A program made the position numbers and the translations under genes. Source: Sinorhizobium fredii USDA 257 (lineage in GTDB: Bacteria; Pseudomonadota; Alphaproteobacteria; Rhizobiales; Rhizobiaceae). Taken from it: a stretch of 64,000 nt of DNA. Positions 36,345-45,000 of the stretch are shown here, one piece after another (positions within the stretch are counted from its first letter, which is position 1; the number at the start of each line of letters is the position of its first letter). Where the stretch lies: NCBI RefSeq assembly GCF_000265205.3, contig NC_018000.1, forward strand, positions 2,790,001 to 2,854,000. The letters run 5' to 3'. The notes beneath the pieces are model-generated. The model did no database searches. It was not told where the DNA came from and saw nothing but the letters and a program-made list of their open reading frames with translations.

Positions 36345-36970
36345 TCATCGTGGACGACCACCCTCTGCTCCTGAGGGGCCTCCAGGATCTGATGAGCGCG
36401 GCACCAGAGTTTGAAGTCGTCGGTGCAACCACCAGCGGAACCGAAGCAGTTTCGCTGATTTGCGATCTTCAGCCAGACATTGCCGTTCTTGATGTGGCGA
36501 TCCCAAGTATGGGTGGACTAGAGATTCTGCGGGCGACGCGCAACAAAAGACTGACCAAATTCATTTTTCTCACGGCAACGATAAGCGGACCCCAGATTGC
36601 CGATGCACTGAAAATGGGATTGTCTGGAATTCTCTTGAAGGAGTACGCCCCGGAAGAACTGCTGAACTGCATGCGCAAAGTCGCAAACGGAGGCAAGTGG
36701 CTCCCGCAGGAGCTGCTATCAAGAGCGTCGATGCCGAGTGATGAAGGCATGGTCGAAAAGCTTAATCTCCTTACGGCGCGGGAACGCCAGATCACCGTGT
36801 TGATATGCAGTGGGCTTTCGAACCGCACCATTGCTGAGAGGATCGGCACATCAGAAGGAACAGTCGGAATTCATTTACACAATATTTTCCGTAAGTTGGA
36901 GATTAGTAATCGTACAGCGCTTGCCGCCCTACATGTCCAATACATGACTGCTAATAATAAGAATGTTTGA
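36332..36970 (+). CDS. LuxR/NarL-type response regulator
   Basis: 212 aa. A receiver domain occupies residues 1-120 (acidic 'VDDHPLL', phospho-Asp in 'AVLDVAIPSMGG', Lys in 'GILLKEYAPEE'). A LuxR helix-turn-helix lies at about 143-205 ('LTARERQITVLICSGLSNRT'). It is the cognate partner of the overlapping kinase gene. Two decayed copies of its DNA-binding part lie 0.8-1.1 kb downstream, one inverted. Confidence 0.92.
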   Translation: MYSVIIVDDHPLLLRGLQDLMSAAPEFEVVGATTSGTEAVSLICDLQPDIAVLDVAIPSMGGLEILRATRNKRLTKFIFLTATISGPQIADALKMGLSGILLKEYAPEELLNCMRKVANGGKWLPQELLSRASMPSDEGMVEKLNLLTARERQITVLICSGLSNRTIAERIGTSEGTVGIHLHNIFRKLEISNRTALAALHVQYMTANNKNV

Positions 36971-37441
36971 ATGTATCATACGCTCTGAAATAATGCGAAA
37001 CAGTTTGGCGGAACCGCCGACAATCAGGCGATCTGCGCGGGTTCCTTCGCACTATGGGCAACTAACAGTAAGAGGCTGAAGCGAACACCGTCGCCATGTT
37101 TCATGGGCTGCTTGCGAGGCCAATTTGCGAGGCCAATTTCACTACGGCGCCGCGCTTCTTATCAGATGCGCAAACGTTGCTTTGGCGCTGTAGCAGTTGA
37201 GATGCTGCATGTTTTGAACCCTAAACGGGCTACCCTTTATGGAAGCGTGCAGTGGGGTCGCCACAGCGATCTTCCCTTTCGGAAGCTTCAAACCGAACGC
37301 CATATATCGTCCTCTATATTTCGCAACCCCATCTTTCGATGTAATTATTTCAGTCCCGAAGGCGTAGACCCTTCGAGATATTGGGCCATAAAGATATAGA
37401 CATAGGTTGCAACGGCCTCGCTTCTAGCAAGGAGTTTTACC
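36971..37441. other. Intergenic region upstream of a secreted-peptide gene
   Basis: No credible gene. It contains an exact tandem repeat of a 13-bp unit (GCGAGGCCAATTT at 37114-37126 and 37127-37139). The promoter of the 37442 gene should be in the AT-richer last 100 bp. Confidence 0.4.
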
Positions 37442-37633
37442 ATGGTTTCTATCACGAAAGTGCTTTTTGCATGTGCATTGGGCGTGTCTTCTTTGTTGGC
37501 ATTTCCGATGCTTTCAATCAGTCCCTCCGACGGCCTTGAATCCGGCAAGGCATTCGCAGATAACCGCGACCGGGGACACCCGTCCGGTGACATAGGAAGA
37601 CAAGACAGCCGCACGACCAGTTCGGGAAACTAA
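37442..37633 (+). CDS. Small secreted peptide (63 aa)
   Basis: ATG follows AGCAAGGAG with good spacing. Residues 1-about 40 form a signal peptide ('VLFACALGVSSLLAFPML', ending near 'GKAFA'). The remaining tail of about 23 residues is polar and charged ('DNRDRGHPSGDIGRQDSR'), with no Cys. A strong intrinsic terminator follows 33 bp after the stop, so the gene is a transcription unit of its own. No family is recognised. The 'ADNRD' at the cleavage region recurs in the 38643 protein, perhaps by chance. Confidence 0.6.
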   Translation: MVSITKVLFACALGVSSLLAFPMLSISPSDGLESGKAFADNRDRGHPSGDIGRQDSRTTSSGN

Positions 37634-37666
37634 TTGAACCCGCATCCAAAAAGCTCGCTCGTATTC

Positions 37667-37693
37667 GGAGGCCCTGGTGGCCTCCTTTTTTTT
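37667..37693 (+). terminator. Rho-independent terminator
   Basis: A perfect 7-bp stem (GGAGGCC / GGCCTCC) with a 5-nt loop is followed by eight T. It ends the transcript of the small secreted-peptide gene. Confidence 0.9.
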
Positions 37694-37716
37694 GCGATTT
37701 CACGCAGGCCTGCTTG

Positions 37717-37953
37717 TCATATATTGTGCCCGACGCGCGGCAAGCGCTGAGCGAGTCCCAATGTCCAGTTTTCGGAGATGTTGTGCAGGTGGATTCTGAT
37801 CGCTCCCCATCTGATGTTGCCAAGGTAGAGGCAAATTGCTCGGTTGGAAAGGCCGCCGCAAATCAGTGTCGTGAACTTAAGTTCACGGGGTGTAAGCAGG
37901 TTAAACTTCAAATATCCCTGCTTGCTCGCTTGAGACGCTTTGGCCAGCAGCAC
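37717..37953 (-). pseudogene. Inverted remnant of the response regulator's DNA-binding domain
   Basis: The minus strand encodes 78 residues with 'LKFNLLTPRELKFTTLICGG', 'LSNRAICLYLGNIRWGAIRI' and 'HLHNI'. These align with the LuxR domain of the regulator at 36332 but have lost helix and Gly positions. There is no receiver domain. It is a diverged, inverted fragment. Confidence 0.75.
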
Positions 37954-38052
37954 TTCGCGAGATCACGGTGTTGATCGATAGGGTTGAAGATTCCCGTAGC
38001 GCTTGCCGCCCTGCATGTGCAATACATGACAGCTAATAATAAGAGTATTTGA
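37944..38052 (+). pseudogene. Direct remnant of the response regulator's 3' end
   Basis: The plus strand carries 'GAGATCACGGTGTTGAT' and then 'AGCGCTTGCCGCCCTGCATG' through 'AATACATGACAGCTAATAAT', ending with TGA. It follows the last part of the regulator gene at 36785-36970 nearly base for base, with about 100 bp of the helix-turn-helix deleted. It abuts the inverted remnant. Confidence 0.8.
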
Positions 38053-38076
38053 ATCTCGCTTTCAGAAGTCTACCCC

Positions 38077-38101
38077 AAAAAAAGAGGCCATTGGGGGCCT
38101 C
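38077..38101 (-). terminator. Terminator-like hairpin on the minus strand
   Basis: Read leftward, a 6-bp stem (GAGGCC/GGCCTC) with a 6-nt loop is followed by seven T. It resembles the terminator at 37667 but points the other way. It could end leftward transcripts from beyond 38.1 kb, or be a relic of an inverted duplication. Confidence 0.55.
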
Positions 38102-38102
38102 C

Positions 38103-38642
38103 GCTGATCTGCTAGTAGAATCAATTTGCCTGACAATATCGTTTAACATTGTCTTGTTTTTCGCTGCAGGCATGATTGGATTATCTCGTTTTCCACAAAC
38201 ACCCTTATTTTCTAGTATACCATTGTTAGGAAAAGAGAGTAGAAATTTCTTTCTAAACTAACTTTGATAATATTGAGTCTGTATGAAATTCGTCATCAAA
38301 AAACTCTCAAAATTAAATACGTAGGATCATTTCAACAGCTATTTGGCATCAAGGCACGTTGCGCTTAGAATAATTGCACCGAAGGACCCACGTGAGAATA
38401 TAGAGGATCATATACAGGCGAAAAATTTCCTGCCAAGAAGATCAGGTGGCGAAGGCACGACTACTGCGCGATCTCGAACGCCAAGCGCCTTTGGTGATCC
38501 GGGTCGTACTCATGTCAAAAAATTCGATCGGACCTGCTAACATAACCCTTCGGTATACAGTTCTATATATTCTCAAGTCCTCAGGGGAATGGGAGGATCG
38601 CATCCAAGTTGATAGTTGTTGGATGCTGAGGAGTCCACGTCA
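38103..38642. other. AT-rich intergenic region
   Basis: About 540 bp, with 38110-38420 clearly richer in A and T than the rest of the window. Short frames on both strands show no known protein. The promoter and leader of the 38643 gene lie at its right end. Confidence 0.4.
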
Positions 38643-38915
38643 ATGCACTCCAAAACACCCCAAGCGCGGCCAACACGGAGTGAAGAAGACCGCCGCGAAT
38701 TTCTAAAGAAATGCGGTCGCTTCGCTGCCATCACGCCGCCATTGGTTACAATGCTACTGTCCACTAGCCTCACTTCGGACGCTATCGCCAAATCCGGCGC
38801 CGATAATCGCGATGGCTCCGGTCGTGATCGTCCCCGCCGAGACCGCAGGGCGCGCCGAGTTGACCAAGGACGCTCGGCCGACGTGGCCAGGGAAGGGCAC
38901 GGGGATTTTCGATGA
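38643..38915 (+). CDS. Short protein with conserved Cys-containing leader and Arg/Asp-rich tail
   Basis: ATG at 38643 follows GAGGAG. The product is 90 aa. The leader 'DRREFLKKCGRFAAITPPLV' and 'TMLLSTSLTSDAIAK' is nearly identical to that of the 28975 protein. The tail is different: Arg-, Asp- and Gly-rich ('GSGRDRPRRDRRARRVDQG'). No PqqD-like, kinase or nucleotidyltransferase gene accompanies this copy, so it is either an orphan served by the 26.6-kb enzymes or a decaying duplicate. Confidence 0.6.
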   Translation: MHSKTPQARPTRSEEDRREFLKKCGRFAAITPPLVTMLLSTSLTSDAIAKSGADNRDGSGRDRPRRDRRARRVDQGRSADVAREGHGDFR

Positions 38916-39078
38916 AGCTGCGAAGGAGCGCGACTTTCCTGCTTTGGCAGCGGTAGGCGATCTTTGTCGAGTCGTCGCGGATCTTCAAATTTTCGCACCA
39001 ATGCCGTTGGGAAGCTATAGGTCAATTCTGAACATCGCGGTCCTTTGCAGTCCGAACGATGACCCACATAGGTCGATA

Positions 39079-42000
39079 TTACACCGCCAGATAGGCCGCG
39101 ATCACTGCCGCTATCTGATCGGAGCTCAGAGCGTCCATCTGGGAGTCCATCAAGGCGTTCAGTTGCGTGCTAGACAGATTCCCGATGTCTTCTGTGGACA
39201 GGCCCGCCACACCGGATGCGCTGAACGAGGCGACATCTTCCGCTGAGAAGGTTGCCAGATCGTCGGTCTCCAGTGCGGCGACCTGCGCCGAGGTCATCGC
39301 ACTGACCTGGACCGACGTCAAAGCCTCGGCCTGGTCTGTCGTCAAGGCGGCGACGACCCTGGTGCTCAACCCCGAGATCGCGCTCGTGCTCAAGGCGACG
39401 ATATGATCGGTGGAGAGCTGGGCGATGTCGTCAGTCCCCAGAGCCGCTGCCTGTATGGCGTTGAGGGCACTGAGCTGCGCCGTGGACAAGGTGGCGATCT
39501 GGGCGGTGCTCATCGCCGCCACCTGGTTGTAGCTCAGCGATCCGATCTGGCTTGTTCTCAATGCGGCGATCTCGGCAGTGGAGAGCGCTGCGACAAAGGT
39601 GGTGGACAGGCCTTTGATGGCCGACGCGTTGATCGCCGCCAGTTCCGCGGTCGAGAACGTACCGATATCCTCGGTGGTCAGACCGGCGAGCCCATCGGCG
39701 CTCAAGGCGGCAATTTGACCGGTGGACAGCGAGTCGATCTGAGTAGCGCTCATGGTTCCGACCTGGGCGCTGCTCAGGCCCGCAATGCTGGTGGTCCCCA
39801 GAGCGGCGATCTCGGCGGTGGAGAGCCCGGCGATGAATTCCGTGGGCAGTCCCCTGATGGCGGAAGAGCTGATCGCCGCGAGTTCCTCGGCCGAGAACCC
39901 CTCCAGATCATCCGTGCTCAGCCCCGACAGCGCATCCGAGCTCATGGCGGCGATCTGCACGGTGGTAAGGGCGTCGACCTGATCGTCGCTCAGGGCCCTG
40001 ACCTGATCGCTGCCGAGGCCGGCAACGCCCGCCGTGCTCAAAGCGGCAATCTGCGCCGTCGAGAGTACCGCGAGATCGTCGGTGCTTAGTGCCGCCACTT
40101 GCTTGGAGCCGAGACCGCTGATCTGCGCCGTTGACAGGCCCTCGATCTGGTCGGTGCTCAGCGCGTTGATCTGGGCGGTGGAAAGGCCTGATATGCCGGC
40201 CGAGCTCAAGGCCCCGATCTGATCGACCGAAAGCGCAGCGATGGTGTCTGTGGAGAGCCCCAACACGGCAGTCGAACTGATCGCCGCTATTTCATCCGTC
40301 GAGAAGGTCTCCAGATCATCCGTGCCGAGAACGGCGATCTGCTTCGAACTCAGTGCGGCAATCTGGAACGAGGTGAGAGCCTCGACCTGGTCGATGTTCA
40401 AGGCGTTGATCTGGGCCGTTGAAAGGCCGGCGATGCCACCCGTGCCCAGCGCCGCGATCTGATCTTCCGAAAGCGCCGCTATCGTGTCGGTGGACAATCC
40501 CGCCACGGCACGCGAACTGATCGCTGCGATATCCTCGGTCGAGAAGCTTTCCAGATCGTCCGTACTCAGCGCCGCGATCTGCGTCGAACTCATCACCGCC
40601 ACCTGGGCCGAGGTCAGGGCCTCGAGCTGATCGGCGTTCAGCGTGTCGATCTGGGCGGTGGAAAGGCTTGCAAACGCTGCCGCACCCAGCGCGGCAATCT
40701 GGTCCGTCGAGAGAATCGCGATGTCGTCCGTTCCCAGCACCGCCACCTGCTTGGAGTTCAGGGCTGCGATCTGGTCGGTCGACAGTGCCTCGATCTGGGC
40801 GGTGCTCAACGCCTGGATCTGGATGGTGGAAAGACCGGCGACGCCCGCCGCGCTCAAGGCGGCAATCTGATCCGCCGAAAGCGCTGCGATCGTGTCCGTG
40901 GACAATCCCGCCACGGCGCCCGAGCTGATCGCCCCGATATCCGCGCTCGAAAAGCTCTCCAGATCGTCCGTGCTCAGCACCGCAATCTGCGTCGAACTCA
41001 TCACCGCGATCTGACTCATGGTCAGAGCCTCGAGCTGATCGGCGCTCAGCGCCTGGATCTGCATGGTCGAAAGCGCCGCAACGCCCGCCGTGCTCAGTGT
41101 GGCAATCTGTTCCGTCGAAAGAGCCGCAATGTCGTCGGTGCCCAGCGCCGCCACCTGCTTGGACCTGAGAGCAGCGATCTGGTCGGTCGACAGGGCCTCG
41201 AGCTGGTCGGCGCTCAAGGCGTTGAGCTGGGCGGTGGAAAGGTCTGCGACGCCGTCCGCGCTCAAGGCAGCGATCTGATCCGCCGAAAGCGCTGCTATCA
41301 TGTCCGTAGACAACCCCGCTACGGCATCCGAACTGATCGCCGCGATATCCGCGGTCGAGAAGGTCGCGAGATCCTCCGTGCTCAGCGCCGCGATCTGCGT
41401 CGAACTCAGCGCCGCGACCTGTTCTGAGGTCAGGGCCGCGAGCTGCTCGGCGCTCAGCGCATCGATCTGTGCCGTGGAAAGGACCGCAATGCCAGCCGTG
41501 CCAAGCGCGGCAATCTGGTCCGCCGAGAAGGCCGCAATGTCCTCGGTGCCCAGGGCCGCCGCCTGCTTGGAGCTGAGGACAGCGACCTGTTCGGTCGACA
41601 GGGCTGCGATCTGGTCGGTGCTCAACGTACTCATTTGGGCCGTCGTAAGACCGGCGACGCCGGCCGTGCTCAAAGCCGCGATCTGTTCCGCCGAAAGCGC
41701 CGCAATCGTATCCGTGGACAGTCCCGCCACGGCGCTTGAACTGAGAGCCGCGATCTCCGCCGTCGAGAAGCCTGCAATGTCGTGCGTGCTCAGCGCAGCG
41801 ATTTGCTTGGAGCCGAGCGCGGCGATCTGGTCCGTCGTCAAGGCATCGACCTGGTCCGCGCTCAGGATGGAAATATCCGCCGTGCTCAGACCGACAACGC
41901 CGCCCGCGCTCAAGGCGGCGATCTGGTCGGTCGAGAGCGCCGCGACGTCGTCCGTGCTCAACACGTCGACCTGTCTGGACGTGAGCGCCCCCATCTGGGC

Positions 42001-45000
42001 CGTGGTCAAGGCCGCAAGCTGATCGCTGTTCAAGGCATCGACCTGCTTGGTGCTCAGCGCCGCAACGGCAGCCGTGCTCAACGCAGCGATCTGACCGGCG
42101 GAGAAGGCAGCTATGACATCCGTCGAAAGGCCGGAAACGAGATCCGCGCCGATCGCCGCAATGTCCTCGACCGACAGCGCCGTTATATCGTCCGCATCAA
42201 GCGCGGAGATTTGCTGCGACGTCAGCCCGCCAATCTGGTCGGTCGACAAGGCGGCAATCTGGTCGGAGTTCAGAACAGCGATCTGCTTGGTGGTCAGTCC
42301 GGCGACGGCCGTGGCGCTCAAGGCTGCGATCTGATCGGTCGAAAGGGAAGCGACGGCAGACGTGGACAGTCCCGCTATGGCACTCGCGCTGATGGCAGCA
42401 ATGTCCTTGATCGAGAAGACCGCCACGTCTTCCGTCCCCAGGACTGCAAGCTGCGTCGAGCTCAGGGCGCCGACCTGCGCCGCGGTCAGAGCCTCTAGCT
42501 GATCCGTGCTCAAGGCAGCGAGCTGCTTCGTGGTCAGTCCCGCCATGGCAGCCGTGCCCAAGGCCCCGATCTGATCGGTCGAGAGGGCCGTGATATCGCT
42601 TGTGCCCAAGGCGGTGACTTGCGTCGAACTCAGGGCGGCAACCTGCTTGGTGCTCAAGGCGGCGAGCTGGCTGGTACTGAGCGCGTTGACCTGTGCGCTG
42701 CTCAGGCCGGCAATGCCGGCCGTGCTCAGGGCCGCAACCCGATCCGTCGAGAGGGCCGAGACGGCGGCCGTGGAGAGGCTCGAAATGGCACTCGAACTGA
42801 TGGCCGCGATGTCCTTGGTCGAGAAGACCGCAATGTCTTCCGTCCCCAGGACTACAAGCTGCGTCGCACTCAGAGCGCCGACCTGGGTCGAAGTCAGGGC
42901 TTCGACTTGATCGGTGCTCAAGGCGACGAGCTGCCTGGTGGTCAGTCCTGCGACGGCAGTGACACTCAAAGCTGCGATCTGATCGGTCGAGAGACCCGCA
43001 AGGTCGTCCGTGCCCAGGGCGGCGACCTGCGCCGAGCCCAGCGCCGCCACCTGCTTGGTGCTCAAGGCGGCGAACTGGCTGCTGCTGAGCACGTTCAACT
43101 GCGCGCTGCTCAGGCCGGCAATACCCGTCGTGCTCAGGAGAGCGATCTCATCGGTGGAAAGGGCAGCAATGACAGCCGTGGACAGTCCCGTCATGGCGCT
43201 CGCGCTGATCGCCGCAATGTCCTTGGTCGAGAAGACCGCTATGTCCTCCGTCCCCAGGGCTCCGATCTGAGTCGAACTTAGGGCTCCGACCTGGGCGGCG
43301 GTCAGGGCCTCCATCTGGTCGGTGCTCAAGGCCACGATTTGCTTTGTGCTCAGCCCGGTGATCGCCGTTGTGCTCAACGCCGCGATCTGGTCGGTCGAGA
43401 AGGCCTCGATGTCGCTCGTGTCCAGGGCGGCAATTTGCGCCGACGTCAACGCGGCGACCTGCTTGGTGCTCAGCGCGACGATCTGGTCCGTGGACAGGGC
43501 CTCGACCTGGTCAGAGGTCAGCTCGCTGATGCCGGCGGTGCCGAGCGCGGCGATCATGTCCGAGGACAGGGCCGCGACAGTCTCCGTGCTCAAGGCGGCG
43601 ACTTGCGTCGATTTCAGCGCGGCAATCTGTTTGGTGCTCAAAGCGACGACCTGGTCGGAGCTCAGCGTGGCCATCTGGTCCGTGCTCAGGCCCGCGATGC
43701 CGGCGGTGCTGAGCGCGGCAATCTGCGTGGAGGACAGGGCCGCGACGACATCCTCCGACAAGCCCGAAATGGCCTTCGAGCCGATTGCGGCAATATCGGC
43801 GGTCGAGAACGCCTCTATGTCCTCTGGCTCGAGGGCCGAGAGCTGGGTGGAGCTGAGAACGGCAACCTGCGTGGAGGAGAGGGCTGCAATCTGGTCGCTG
43901 GACAGGGCGTCGATCTGGTCGGTGCTGAGGTGAGCGACGCCCTTCGTGGTCAGCGCCACGATCTGGTTCGTGGTGAGGGCCTCGATGAGATCTGCCGACA
44001 ATCCGGCAACGGCGCTCGAACTGATCGCCGCGATATCGGCGGTCGAGAATGCCGCTATGTCCTCCGCACTGAGGACGGCAAGCTGCTCGGAGCCGAGGGC
44101 GGCAACCTGTGCAGTGGAGAGAGCCCCGACCTGATCGGAGGACAAGGCTTCGATCTGGTCGGCGGTCAGGCCGGCGACAGCCTTCGTGCCGAGCGCCGCG
44201 ACCTGAGCCGTGGTCAAAGCCGCGACGTTGTCCGTGTTCAAGGCGGCGATTTGCGTCGAACTCAGCGCTTTAAGCTGCGCGGTGGACAGGGCCGCGGTCT
44301 GGTCGGTCGACAAGGCGGCGATCTGTGCGGTGGTCAGGCTCGCGACCGCACTCGTGCTGAGCGCGGCGATTTGAGCGGTGGAAAGCGCTGCAATGGCGTC
44401 CACGCTGACGCCCGGGGCGCCTTTGTTGGTAATTGCCGCCATCTCGGCGGTCGAGAACGTCGCTACGCCCTCTTCTCCAAGAGCGGCGAGCTGTGTCGAG
44501 CTCAGTGCCTTCACCTGCGAGACGGACAAAGCTTCTGCCTGGGCGGTCGACAGGCCGGCGATCTGGGTGCTCGACAGGCTGGCGATCGCACTCGTGCTCA
44601 AGGCCGCAATCTGATCGGTGGACAGGGACGCGATGACCTCCGCATCCAATCCCAGTATGGCTTTGTTGCTGATCGCGGCGATGTCGCCGGTCGAGAACAT
44701 AGCCAACCCGTCGGTCCCCAGGGCCGCAATCTGTCGCGCGTTCAGGACCTTCACCTGTGTCACGGACAGAGCCTCGATCTGGTCGGTCGACAACGCAGCG
44801 ATCTGATCGGTTGTCAGGCCCAGGACGCCCTTCGTGCTGAGCGCCGCGACCTGATCGGTGGACAAGGCCGCAAGATCGTCCGTGCCGAAGGCGGCGACTT
44901 GCGCCGAACTCAATGTCCTGAGCTGTGCGGCGGAAAGGACCGCGGTCTGGTCGGAGGACAAGGCGTCGCTCTGGGCGGTGGTCAGGCCCGAAATGGCACT

